10,977 nt of DNA from CAZDHT01 sp964505325. GTDB taxonomy: Bacteria > Planctomycetota > PUPC01. The stretch lies in contig CAZDHT010000188.1 of the NCBI GenBank assembly GCA_964505325.1, positions 1-10,977 on the forward strand, in the 5' to 3' direction. Shown one piece after another: positions 1 to 6,897 of this stretch. The translations under genes were made by a program, and so were the position numbers. Positions within the stretch are counted from its first letter, which is position 1; every line of letters starts with the position of its first letter. The notes beneath the pieces are model-generated. The model had not been told where the DNA came from and did no database searches. It saw only the letters and a program-made list of their open reading frames with translations.

Positions 1-152
1 ACTGGTTTGGCAGCACTCGCTGACTACCGTGGTTCGTGGTGCGTGCTTGCCGGAACCGCCGGACAGTTCGATCGGTGCTTTTTCCTCTGCAAACGGGAAT
101 CGAACCGTCGAGTTGGGCAATCGTCGTAAGTCGTGGCCTCGCCTACGTCGGA

Positions 153-188
153 AATCTTGTGGACGAGGTGGGCGAAGTCCACAAGATT
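153..188. repeat. Perfect 12-bp inverted repeat with 12-nt spacer
   Basis: AATCTTGTGGAC (153-164) is the exact reverse complement of GTCCACAAGATT (177-188), separated by 12 bases. As RNA it forms a stable hairpin on either strand. No T-run follows on either side, so it is not a typical intrinsic terminator. It could be a protein binding site, a folded end of an unseen transcript, or a relic of a mobile element. The repeat is read directly; its role is unknown. Confidence 0.6.
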
Positions 189-324
189 CAGAGAAACAGA
201 GAGAGAAGGGGGCGAAATCGGGCCGAAACGGGCGAAAACAGGCGTGACCTCGTCACGTTCGCCGACGCCGCAGACAGCTCGGCCTGTGTCGCAAGTCGTT
301 GGGCACGTGGCGTATAAGGGCGAA

Positions 325-350
325 GGCCCGCCGGCGTTGGTCGGCGGGCC
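325..350 (-). terminator. Candidate tmRNA terminator hairpin
   Basis: GGCCCGCCG (325-333) pairs perfectly with CGGCGGGCC (342-350) around an 8-nt loop, 34 bases beyond the tmRNA CCA end in the direction of transcription. The bases after the stem on the minus strand are only weakly T-rich, so it may be a transcript-end hairpin that needs trimming or Rho. No other minus-strand transcript nearby needs it. Confidence 0.5.
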
Positions 351-384
351 GTTCGGCGCAGAGAGACGGTTTGATTTGTGGGAA

Positions 385-757
385 TGGTGGAGGCGGGGGG
401 AATCGAACCCCCGTCCCGTGACATTTCAACCCGAGCCTCTACGTGCATAGTCCATCTTTTGTTCAGCGGCAAAGCCGCTGATCTCGCCTCGGCACGCTCC
501 GATGAACAGGATCTCACCTCGGCCACCTCAGCCAAGTTTCTCGCCCTCCGCCCGCTGAGGAAAGACATCGGGCCAGCCTGCTAGCTGTCGTCTACTGCAA
601 TCCCGCAGGCTGAATCGCGTAGACGTGGCTGTCTATGCAGCCAGGCGCAGATTAGAATCCGCACTTATTAGTGGTGTCAGGTGTTTTACGGGGCCTCCTG
701 ACAACCCCGGCACGCCACTCGGGCCTCATTCTGCCCGGTCGATACCTGGTCGCCCCC
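385..757 (-). ncRNA. ssrA: Transfer-messenger RNA (tmRNA, SsrA)
   Basis: tmRNA rescues stalled ribosomes: it is charged with alanine, enters the A site with SmpB, and templates a degradation tag. Read on the minus strand, the 5' end is GGGGGCGACCAGGTATCGAC, the conserved tmRNA start. The 3' end has a T arm with a 5-bp GGGGG/CCCCC stem around TTCGATT, then CGCCTCC, discriminator A and encoded CCA. The acceptor stem GGGGGCG/CGCCTCC pairs fully and includes G3-U70, the alanyl-tRNA synthetase identity pair. The tag frame lies at 633-662. Length is 373 nt, normal for one-piece tmRNA. A sigma70-like promoter lies at 781-808 and a hairpin follows at 325-350. Boundaries are set by acceptor pairing, so they should be accurate to a base or two. 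Confidence 0.97.
633..662 (-). other. tmRNA tag-peptide reading frame
   Basis: The frame inside tmRNA reads GCG GAT TCT AAT CTG CGC CTG GCT GCA TAG, giving ADSNLRLAA. The LAA end is the conserved C-terminal degron recognised by ClpXP and related proteases. The resume codon is inferred as GCG because it follows TAAGT, matching the position of TAGTC before GCA in E. coli tmRNA, and because resume codons are usually alanine. The Asp-Ser-Asn-Leu-Arg middle is not the common AN/AEENxALAA pattern. Confidence 0.8.
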
Positions 758-780
758 ATTGTCAAAGAACTGCCTTACTC

Positions 781-808
781 AGTATACCACACGGGCCGGC
801 TTTTTCAA
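781..808 (-). promoter_or_regulatory. Sigma70-like promoter of tmRNA
   Basis: On the minus strand TTGAAA (808-803) and TATACT (786-781) are separated by 16 bp, close to the TTGACA/TATAAT consensus. Initiation would fall near 774, leaving a leader of about 17 nt to be removed by RNase P to give the mature end at 757. The -10 sits in TGTGGTATACT, and the same TGTGGTATA block occurs in the promoter at 9223-9251. Confidence 0.75.
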
Positions 809-839
809 GCCGAGCCGCAAATCATCTGGGAGAAGACCG

Positions 840-872
840 GGGGGAACCGTCTTGTGCAAAGAGGGTTCCCCC
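840..872 (-). terminator. Hairpin after the coiled-coil gene, possible terminator
   Basis: GGGGGAACC (840-848) pairs perfectly with GGTTCCCCC (864-872), with a 15-nt loop, 21 bases past the stop of the gene ending at 894. No clear T-run follows on the minus strand. It also lies between that gene and the tmRNA promoter, which fits a role in separating the two transcripts. Confidence 0.4.
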
Positions 873-893
873 GCAGGTCGTCTGCGATCTCGC

Positions 894-1424
894 CTACATT
901 CCTCCCCCGGCGGCGTCTCCAGCTGGCACCTTCTTCTTGCGGGGCTTCCTCACCGGCGGCTTCCGGCGTCCGCCGCCGGCCGCCTTCACTTTCGCCTCCA
1001 GCTCCGCCTTCTTGGCCAGGAGCTCTTTCACCCCGGGGACTTCGGCCAGCGCGGCCTTCACGGCCGCCTTGGCTTCCGACACGGTCTTGTTCGGCTCGGC
1101 CAGCGCTTCGGCGTTCTTCTTCTCCAGCGCCCTGCGCTGCTTCGTCAGCTCCATCATCTGCTTCCTGGCCTCGGCCAGCTTGCCATCGACTTCCTTGATT
1201 TCGGGGATCTCCGAAGCAGCTTTCTGGAGCGCCTTGACCGCGTCCATCTCGGCCTTCTTGAGCTCCTTCAGGGCGTCGGTCCGCAACGCCTTCTGCTCCG
1301 CGGTGCGGATCTGCCGAGTCAGCCCAGCCAGTTCCTTGCGGAGCTCCTTCACGTCGTCGGCGCCGAACACCGGCGCCGCCAACAACAGCAGAACCGCCAC
1401 CATACCCAATATCGCACGGCGCAT
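894..1424 (-). CDS. Exported Lys/Ala-rich coiled-coil protein, function unknown
   Basis: The 176-aa product has an N-terminal signal peptide: MRR, a hydrophobic stretch at residues 5-18, and a likely cleavage after VFG (residue 21). Residues 23-149 are almost pure charged heptad-like helix rich in Lys, Ala, Glu and Leu, predicted coiled coil. The tail (150-176) is Gly/Pro/Arg/Lys-rich. Two segments look like internal copies: AVKALQKAASEIPEIKEVDG (62-81) and AVKAALAEVPGVKEL (121-135). The start is ATG at 1424 because AGGAGG lies 7 nt upstream; a GTG six bases earlier would sit only 1 nt from it. The protein is probably periplasmic and may bind polyanions or envelope polymers through its basic tail, which is inference. 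I do not recognise a named family. A possible promoter lies at 1544-1572. Confidence 0.8.
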   Translation of the reverse strand: MRRAILGMVAVLLLLAAPVFGADDVKELRKELAGLTRQIRTAEQKALRTDALKELKKAEMDAVKALQKAASEIPEIKEVDGKLAEARKQMMELTKQRRALEKKNAEALAEPNKTVSEAKAAVKAALAEVPGVKELLAKKAELEAKVKAAGGGRRKPPVRKPRKKKVPAGDAAGGGM

Positions 1425-1468
1425 GGTCACGCCTCCTAACAGAACACCCCACTTGCGGGCGCGTCATT

Positions 1469-1509
1469 CTCACGCAGGGCGTGAGGGCCGGGCGCGCCGC
1501 CATCCGGCC
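1469..1509. repeat. Two adjacent hairpins between UroD-like and coiled-coil genes
   Basis: CTCACGC-agg-GCGTGAG (1469-1485) is followed directly by GGCCGG (1486-1491) pairing with CCGGCC (1504-1509). They lie in the leader of the coiled-coil gene if the 1544-1572 promoter is used, or downstream of the UroD-like gene. They could slow or end readthrough from the UroD-like gene. No T-run is seen. Confidence 0.35.
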
Positions 1510-1543
1510 GGGGTGCACGCCGGAAGTTTGCCTTTCCGCGCGC

Positions 1544-1572
1544 ATGGTATCCGGTATCTCGTTCAACAGCAA
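1544..1572 (-). promoter_or_regulatory. Possible promoter of the coiled-coil gene
   Basis: On the minus strand TTGCTG (1572-1567) and TACCAT (1549-1544) are spaced by 17 bp. The match is partial (TTG kept in the -35, four of six in the -10). It would give a leader of about 113 nt containing the two hairpins at 1469-1509. Confidence 0.3.
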
Positions 1573-1632
1573 CAAAAATCTCCCCGGCGCGCATTTTTCA
1601 CGTTTCGCGGAAGCAATGCCCCGGTCGGGCCG

Positions 1633-2790
1633 CTACCCGAACTCCTCCCGCATGCGGTCGGTGTAGTAGCGGACGAGGTCGAACTCGGCGTCGGGCGCGA
1701 TGCGGTGGTCGGGGCACGGGATGTAGCCGCCGAGTTCGACGAGCGGCTTGAGGCGCTCGATCTCTGCGTCGATGGCCGCCCGGTCGCGGGCGAAGGCGCG
1801 TTTGTCCATCCCGCCGACGCCGCGAAGCTCCTTCCCGTATTGCCCGCGCCACGGGGCGATGCTGGCGCCCCACACGCCCACCTCGATGGGGAACATGGTA
1901 TTGACGCCGTTCTCCAGCCAGATGGGCACGAGCGCGTCGATCATCCCGTCGCAGTCGAGCGAGACGATGTCGATGCCGTGCTCGCGCAGGAGGCCGGTGA
2001 TCCGCTTATAGTGCGGCCCGACCTTCTCGGTGAAGAGCTTCGGCGCGATGAGCGGGCCGCTCCGGCAGCAGATGTCCTCCCAGAAGTGCCCGAAGTCGAA
2101 CTTCGCGCCAGACTCCAGCACGTACTCGACGTTCCGATACGCGAGCCGAGCGACGGTGTCGATGATCTCGGTGAACAACTCCGGGTCGTCGACCTGTAGG
2201 TAGCTCGAGCCGACGAGGCCGAGGACGGTGCGGATGTCACCGTACAGGCTGCCGCAGTGGAGGCCGTAGGGGCAGTCCCATTCGGAGCGCCGGAGGAGGT
2301 CGAGACCGCCGTCATCCCACGGCACGCTCTTGCCGTCGACACGGACATTCGCCTTGGTCACGCGTTCCTCGTTCCATTCGTAGCGCCACCTGTAGTGCTC
2401 CTCCCACGACGCGCGGCCCTTGAGCAGGTGGTCGATCTCGGCGGGGATGGACCCGGCGCCGGGCCGGGCGAGGTTGGTCACGCCGTCGCTGCCCATCACG
2501 TGCGTCGAGCCGTCGGGAAACTCCGCCACCACCTTCGCCTCGAACGGCGGGCTGGGCCCGCGGTTGGGGGAGAAGACGTTCTGCCAGTTGAGGTCGAAGC
2601 CGAGAATACGGGTGACCTCGATGTCGGCGGCGTTGCCGTCCGTCCACCCGTCGGCCAGTTCCATTGGCAGGCGCCCTTGCGCGGCCCAGCGGTCCAGCGT
2701 GAGGCCGCGCCAGAAGCCGAAGTGGACGAGGGGGAGGCGGTCGTACGGCTCGTAGTGCAGCACGGCCATGGCGCGTTCCCGATTAGTCAT
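1633..2790 (-). CDS. Uroporphyrinogen decarboxylase (UroD)-family protein
   Basis: The 385-aa product has the UroD/methyltransferase TIM-barrel signature without being HemE. Visible family features are MTNRERAMAVLHYEPYDRLP at the N-terminus, GHFWEDICCRSGPLIAP (234-250), the SLDCDG strand-turn (277-282), ENGVNTMFPIEVGVWG (293-308) and the C-terminal GGYIPCPDHRIAPD (354-367). Members of this branch are many in planctomycetes, Lentisphaerae and related genomes, usually beside sugar or methyl-group catabolism genes. Their chemistry is mostly unknown; some relatives are corrinoid- or thiol-dependent methyltransferases. The HxCG zinc motif of those enzymes is not evident at 277-282, so methyl transfer is not claimed. 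The start codon is ATG with only a weak purine stretch (GGGGG) upstream. It lies 74 bp after the dehydrogenase gene in the same direction, with a long hairpin between, suggesting one transcript. Confidence 0.85.
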   Translation of the reverse strand: MTNRERAMAVLHYEPYDRLPLVHFGFWRGLTLDRWAAQGRLPMELADGWTDGNAADIEVTRILGFDLNWQNVFSPNRGPSPPFEAKVVAEFPDGSTHVMGSDGVTNLARPGAGSIPAEIDHLLKGRASWEEHYRWRYEWNEERVTKANVRVDGKSVPWDDGGLDLLRRSEWDCPYGLHCGSLYGDIRTVLGLVGSSYLQVDDPELFTEIIDTVARLAYRNVEYVLESGAKFDFGHFWEDICCRSGPLIAPKLFTEKVGPHYKRITGLLREHGIDIVSLDCDGMIDALVPIWLENGVNTMFPIEVGVWGASIAPWRGQYGKELRGVGGMDKRAFARDRAAIDAEIERLKPLVELGGYIPCPDHRIAPDAEFDLVRYYTDRMREEFG

Positions 2791-2813
2791 CGGTTGCCCC
2801 CGAAGTCTGTCTC

Positions 2814-2864
2814 ACCACGAAGGGCGCGCCTGCTTTTCTTCGCGCGCTTCCTGCTCGTCGTGGT
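2814..2864 (-). repeat. Long intercistronic hairpin
   Basis: This fold begins on the base next to the dehydrogenase stop codon. Outer arms ACCACGA (2814-2820) and TCGTGGT (2858-2864) pair perfectly; AGG (2821-2823) pairs with CCT (2850-2852); GCGCGC (2824-2829) pairs with GCGCGC (2842-2847) around a 12-nt loop. In total there are 16 pairs with two small bulges. No T-run follows, so it looks more like an RNA processing or stability hairpin between two co-transcribed genes than a strong terminator. Confidence 0.5.
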
Positions 2865-3929
2865 TCAGGAGGACCGTTCGTTCAGCCCGGACATGTCGAC
2901 GACGACTTTGATCACGCTGCTGGGCTCGTCGTGCATCATCTCGAAGCCGCGCTGCACCTCGTCCGGCCCGATGGTGTTCGTGATGATGAGCTCGGGATGG
3001 AGCACGCCGCTCGCCATCATCGCGATGGCCCGCGGCATATCGCCCAGGTTCAGGCGCGACGACACGATACTCGCCTCTTTCAGCACGAACGGCTTCCAGA
3101 AGAAGGGCTCCTCGAAGCCGCCCTGCCCCATCGCGGTAATCTGGCCGCTCGGCCGGATCATCCGGGCGGCCATGTACATCGGCGGCTTCCGGCCCTCGAG
3201 TTTCACCGCGTGGCCCACCGCCTCGACGACCTTGTCCGCGCCCAGTCCGCCGGTCAGCTCCTGCACCTCCTCGACCGGGTCCGCGTCCCGCGCGTTGACC
3301 GTCAGGTCGGCCCCGAGCTTCTGGGCAACTTCGAGCCGGCTGTCGAGGATGTCGACCGAGACGATCTTCGCGGCGCCGCTGTGCCGCATCACGTCGAGCA
3401 GGGAAAGCCCCAGGCGGCCGGCGCCGAGGATCACCACCACGTCGCCCGCCTCGATTCTCGTGATCCGCGAGGAATGCACGGCGACCGCGTACAGCTCGGC
3501 CATGATGGCGTGCTTCGGCTCGACCGAATCCGGCAGGTGTAGGACGTTCGTTGCATCGACGACCACCCGTTCGGCCAGCGCCCCGGCGCAATCGATCCCG
3601 AGCACGTCGACGTCGAGACAGGTGTTGAAGTGTCCCGCCTTGCAGAGCGGGCATTCGCCGCACGGGAAGACCGGATCGACCACGACGCGGTCGCCGGCCT
3701 CGAAGTTCTCGACATCCTCGCCGATCTCAGCGATCCGGCCGCCGAACTCGTGGCCCATGATGGCAGGATACGCCACCCGCTCTTCGAACTGGCCGAGGTA
3801 GACGTGGAGGTCCGTCCCGCACAGTCCCACGTAGTCGGATTCGATGGCCACCTCATCCGGGCCGGGCGGGACCTCATCTACGTCGCCGATCTCGACCGTG
3901 CGCCTTGCCACCAGTTGAATCGCCTTCAT
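2865..3929 (-). CDS. Zinc-dependent medium-chain alcohol/polyol dehydrogenase
   Basis: The 354-aa product is a cytosolic NAD(P)-dependent dehydrogenase of the MDR superfamily, of the sorbitol/threonine dehydrogenase type. Catalytic zinc ligands are visible as Cys37 (GLCGTD), His60-Glu61 (GHEFGG) and Glu145 (AELYA). The structural zinc set is Cys90, Cys93, Cys96 and Cys104 (PCGECPLCKAGHFNTC). The Rossmann motif is GAGRLG (169-174), and Asp193 at the end of the second strand (SVDILDSR) suggests NAD over NADP. Length is normal for the family. The start is ATG at 3929; the best Shine-Dalgarno candidates are GGTGAG 11 nt upstream or the weaker GGACAG directly before the ATG. The substrate cannot be read from sequence; the UroD-like neighbour suggests a sugar or polyol breakdown unit. 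It is followed at once by the hairpin at 2814-2864. Confidence 0.9.
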   Translation of the reverse strand: MKAIQLVARRTVEIGDVDEVPPGPDEVAIESDYVGLCGTDLHVYLGQFEERVAYPAIMGHEFGGRIAEIGEDVENFEAGDRVVVDPVFPCGECPLCKAGHFNTCLDVDVLGIDCAGALAERVVVDATNVLHLPDSVEPKHAIMAELYAVAVHSSRITRIEAGDVVVILGAGRLGLSLLDVMRHSGAAKIVSVDILDSRLEVAQKLGADLTVNARDADPVEEVQELTGGLGADKVVEAVGHAVKLEGRKPPMYMAARMIRPSGQITAMGQGGFEEPFFWKPFVLKEASIVSSRLNLGDMPRAIAMMASGVLHPELIITNTIGPDEVQRGFEMMHDEPSSVIKVVVDMSGLNERSS

Positions 3930-3991
3930 CTGTCCGTCCGCTCACCACGAGGAAGAGACTCGTTGCACGCTCCGGGTCCTTCAATCCGTAA

Positions 3992-4462
3992 TCAGACCAG
4001 TTCGCGGCCTGTCGTGTCGTACACCCAGTCGAAGTCGGGCGGCGCGCTCTTGACAAGTTCGCCCGGCGTGAAGAACAGCGCCAGCTCGCGGCGGGCGCTC
4101 TTCGCGCTGTCGGAGCCGTGCACCAGGTTGAAACGCTTGCTCATCCCGAAGTCCCCGCGGACCGTGCCGGCGGGCGCGTCCGGCCCGAACGTCGGCCCCA
4201 GCATTTGACGCACGACCGCCACCGCGTCCTTTCCCCGAAGCGCCATCACGACCACAGGGCCGCGGGTCATGAACCGAAGCAGCGGCTGGTAGAACTCCTT
4301 TCCCTTGTGCTCGGCGTACATCTTTCGGGCGAGCGGCATGCGGATCTTCATCAGCTTCATGCCGACGATCTGCAGGCCCTTCTGTTCGAAGCGCCGGATG
4401 ACCTGTCCCACCAGCCGCCGGGCCACGCAGTCCGGCTTCAGAATGACAAGCGTCCGTTCCAA
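3992..4462 (-). CDS. ndk: Nucleoside diphosphate kinase
   Basis: This enzyme transfers the gamma-phosphate from ATP to other (deoxy)nucleoside diphosphates through a phosphohistidine. The 156-aa product carries the catalytic His115 in NLVHGSDS (112-119), the N-terminal TLVILKPD (4-11), the HKGKEFY stretch (52-58) and the SGPVV-like RGPVVVMAL (67-75), all in the usual order. Length is typical. The start codon is TTG at 4462: AGGAGG sits 7 nt upstream and residues 2-11 match the family N-terminus, with no in-frame ATG at that position. A near-consensus promoter at 4496-4524 places the RNA start about 27 nt upstream, so it can be expressed apart from the ATPase/VWA genes to its right, whose last stop is 110 bp away. 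Confidence 0.97.
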   Translation of the reverse strand: MERTLVILKPDCVARRLVGQVIRRFEQKGLQIVGMKLMKIRMPLARKMYAEHKGKEFYQPLLRFMTRGPVVVMALRGKDAVAVVRQMLGPTFGPDAPAGTVRGDFGMSKRFNLVHGSDSAKSARRELALFFTPGELVKSAPPDFDWVYDTTGRELV

Positions 4463-4495
4463 CGTCCTGCCTCCTCAAAGTTCGCGGCCAGGGCC

Positions 4496-4524
4496 AGGAT
4501 ACCGGGGCCCATCCCGACTGTCAA
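4496..4524 (-). promoter_or_regulatory. Sigma70-like promoter of ndk
   Basis: On the minus strand TTGACA (4524-4519) and TATCCT (4501-4496) are separated by exactly 17 bp. The -35 is a perfect consensus. Initiation near 4489 gives a short leader with AGGAGG at 4475-4470 before the TTG start. Confidence 0.75.
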
Positions 4525-4525
4525 G

Positions 4526-4555
4526 CGGCGGGACCGCGCGCGACGGGACCGCGCG
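4526..4555. repeat. 15-bp tandem duplication
   Basis: CGGCGGGACCGCGCG (4526-4540) is followed directly by CGACGGGACCGCGCG (4541-4555), identical at 14 of 15 positions. It lies between the VWA gene stop and the ndk promoter, just upstream of the -35. It may be a simple replication-slippage duplication. Confidence 0.7.
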
Positions 4556-4572
4556 CCGAATCGCTTCGTCTC

Positions 4573-6897
4573 TCACGTCGTGATTCGGATGTACGCTCCG
4601 GGCAGGACGCGGACGAGTTGGCGGATGTCCGACAGGATGGCGAACCGCCGCCGCGGGAACATGATCTCCATGTCGGCGAGGCTGTTCTCTTCGGTGGAGA
4701 TGCCAAAGGTGTGGATGCCGAGGCGGGCGTTCTCGGTGCACGCCATCCGCACGTCGTACTGGGCGTAACGGGTGTTGGGATCGTAGCCCTGGTCCATGGG
4801 CCGGCCGTCGGTGATGACGAGGATCAGCCGCTGGCGCGCATCGACCTGGCTGAGCCGGTAGCCCGCGTGGCGCAACGCCGGCCCCATGCGGGTGGAGTTC
4901 GCCGGGTGCGCCGAGAGCACCCGCGCGATGCTCTCGCGGCCCCACGGCTCGTCGAAGTCTTTGTAGACGTAGTAGGCGCAGTGCTCGCGGCCGTTGGAGT
5001 TGAACCCCATGATCGCGAAGCGGTCACCGAGCGAGGCCAGGCCCTGGCCGAGAATCAGGGCGGCGTGTTTTTCGATGTCGATGATCTCTTCCTGGGCCCC
5101 CACCTGCTCGCTGGTGGACCCGCTCACGTCGATCAGGATAACCACCGCCAGGTCCCGCCGTCTGACGCGGGGCCGCTCGTAGAAGCGGATCCGCGGGAGC
5201 GGCTCCCGGTGGCGCTGGACCAGGTATTCCATCAACAGGTCCACGTTAATCACGTCGCCGTCCCGGAGGTACTTCTCACGCCGTGTCAGGTCGGGCTTGA
5301 ATTGCTCGAACACGCGGCTGACGCGCTGCGCTTCCCGCATGATGTCAGCCGGGATGCCGGCATCGGGGAGCGGCGTCGGCGCCTTTTCGTAGAGCAAGCA
5401 GTGGTCGCGGTAGTAGTCGTTTTCCTGGCGGCTCCACTCGTCGTAAACGAACGCCGCGGCAGCACCGGGCGTCGCCTCCTCGTCCTCAGCAACCTCGCCG
5501 CCCGGCGCCGCGCCCTCCACGACGGCCCGGGCGCGCTCGCGCCCATCGTCGGCGGCGCGCGTCGCCTTCCGGGCGGAGTGCTTCAAGTCGGCGACCAAGC
5601 GGTCCAAAGGAGCACCACTGCACTGCGCCGGGAACAGGAAGTCGGGCATGAAGCCGAGCGGGCGCAAGCCTCCCTGACCGATCCCAGGGCGGGCACGCAG
5701 CATCTCGCTCGCCCACCCCTCGCGGAGCCTGTGCGCGGTGTCGAAGAAGTTAACGGAGGCGTCGGCGATGCGAGCGATCACGTCGGCATCGCCCTGCCTG
5801 CCGAGCGCCGCATCGAAGAACAGGCGCTCCGCGTCGTTCTCCGGCGGATGCGCCTTCAGTTCCGTTCTCAAGCCGAAATCAAGCAGGCGCCGCGCGCCCG
5901 GCCACCGCTCCCTGATCCGGCGCAGCACCCGCACATACTCGACGATCTGGAACAGGCTCAGCCGCGCCGGGTCGTCGCCCACCAGCGCCGCGCACGTGCG
6001 GTAGTCGGGGTGCCCGTGGACGCAGGAGAAGCTCCTCTCGGCCAGCATCGCCGCCGCCACCACGCCGGCGAGAAGATACCACTGCCGGTTGAGTGACGGG
6101 TCACCGAAATCACGGACCCGCTCGGGCAAGTAGACCCACCGGTACATGCAGACGACGGATGATCCGCGCTCGACCAGGTCATCCGAATCCAGCTCTCTCA
6201 AGCTGCGGACCTCAACCTTGTATCCCACGAGCGCCCCCATCAGCCGCCCCAGCAGATTCTGTACGTCGCTCAGCCGGCACTCCCGGGTGATGGCACGAAT
6301 GTACGCCTCGGACGACTGGAGCTTCCCTTCCATAAACGCGAGCGCGGAGGCCCGGTTGCGGGGCAGAATCGCCAGCCCGACCTCGATGTAGCGCTCCATC
6401 TCGGGCGGCGCCAGACGCTGCATCAGATAGGGATGGCCCTTCAAGAACGCCATGGCGAGTTCTTCGTCAATCGCGCGAAGCCGGCGCAACTGGGTCAGCA
6501 GGTTCCGGACCTGTTCGGGCGAGTCGCCGAAGTCGCCGGCGCCCAGCGCCTTGAAGAACCGGGTGCCATGGTACAACTTCGACCGGGCCAGCTCGCCGCC
6601 GAGCCCGGTGATGTCGCCGAACAGGCCTGGAAGATCAACCAGCCAGCGCGTGCGGGGATTGAGCGCCCCGAGAAACTCCTTCAGGACGTGGTCGAAACGG
6701 TTCTGGTCGGCCTGCTTGAGGAGGTCGAAGAACCGGGCGGTCACCGCGCGGCGCTCGGGCCCGATCACTCCGTCGCGGAACAGACCGTCGATCGCCTCTC
6801 GGAAGATCTCACGGTATCCCCAGCAGACGCTCTTGAGCGTAAAACCCTGGTAGCGGGAATCCCCCGCCCGGCTAACTTTCCCCTTCGGCGTCGGCAT
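4573..6897 (-). CDS. NorD/CbbO-type VWA-domain protein
   Basis: The 774-aa product is the von Willebrand factor A partner of a NorQ/CbbQ-type AAA+ ATPase. Such pairs activate or remodel a metalloenzyme (nitric oxide reductase for NorQD, RuBisCO for CbbQO). The C-terminal VWA domain (about 581-774) has an intact metal-binding MIDAS: Asp590-x-Ser592-x-Ser594, Thr669 (NSTRMGPAL) and Asp697 (ITDGRPMD). Residues 484-507 (VYDEWSRQENDYYRDHC and on) match the conserved YxEW...Y...C block before the VWA domain in NorD/CbbO. Residues 1-440 are mostly helical. An acidic low-complexity linker spans about 460-482. Length is closer to CbbO than to NorD, by recollection. The ATG at 6897 lies inside the ATPase gene (26-bp overlap), so translation is probably coupled. 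Its natural client is not in the window. Confidence 0.88.
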   Translation of the reverse strand: MPTPKGKVSRAGDSRYQGFTLKSVCWGYREIFREAIDGLFRDGVIGPERRAVTARFFDLLKQADQNRFDHVLKEFLGALNPRTRWLVDLPGLFGDITGLGGELARSKLYHGTRFFKALGAGDFGDSPEQVRNLLTQLRRLRAIDEELAMAFLKGHPYLMQRLAPPEMERYIEVGLAILPRNRASALAFMEGKLQSSEAYIRAITRECRLSDVQNLLGRLMGALVGYKVEVRSLRELDSDDLVERGSSVVCMYRWVYLPERVRDFGDPSLNRQWYLLAGVVAAAMLAERSFSCVHGHPDYRTCAALVGDDPARLSLFQIVEYVRVLRRIRERWPGARRLLDFGLRTELKAHPPENDAERLFFDAALGRQGDADVIARIADASVNFFDTAHRLREGWASEMLRARPGIGQGGLRPLGFMPDFLFPAQCSGAPLDRLVADLKHSARKATRAADDGRERARAVVEGAAPGGEVAEDEEATPGAAAAFVYDEWSRQENDYYRDHCLLYEKAPTPLPDAGIPADIMREAQRVSRVFEQFKPDLTRREKYLRDGDVINVDLLMEYLVQRHREPLPRIRFYERPRVRRRDLAVVILIDVSGSTSEQVGAQEEIIDIEKHAALILGQGLASLGDRFAIMGFNSNGREHCAYYVYKDFDEPWGRESIARVLSAHPANSTRMGPALRHAGYRLSQVDARQRLILVITDGRPMDQGYDPNTRYAQYDVRMACTENARLGIHTFGISTEENSLADMEIMFPRRRFAILSDIRQLVRVLPGAYIRITT

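Larger units (their letters stand above)
1..384. other. Intergenic region left of tmRNA, no supported gene
   Basis: No convincing gene is seen here. The short open frames are Arg-rich, mutually overlapping and lack ribosome binding sites. The stretch holds a perfect 12-bp inverted repeat (153-188), a purine-rich run with GAAA motifs at 193, 214, 225 and 234, a small hairpin CGTGAC-ctc-GTCACG (243-257), and a GC-rich hairpin (325-350) just past the tmRNA 3' end. Confidence 0.6.

Noticed and set aside
88..118. tRNA-like T-arm text (GGTTCGATTCCCG on the minus strand)
   Set aside because: The T stem does not pair properly and no acceptor, D or anticodon arm can be found upstream.
625..2199. Plus-strand open frame of 524 codons
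   Set aside because: It is antisense to the coiled-coil and UroD-like genes and part of tmRNA, with composition typical of GC-rich shadow frames and no domain.
2257..3801. Plus-strand open frame of 514 codons
   Set aside because: It is antisense to the UroD-like and dehydrogenase genes, both supported by family motifs.
4618..6096. Plus-strand open frame of 492 codons
   Set aside because: It is antisense to the VWA gene, whose MIDAS residues are intact.
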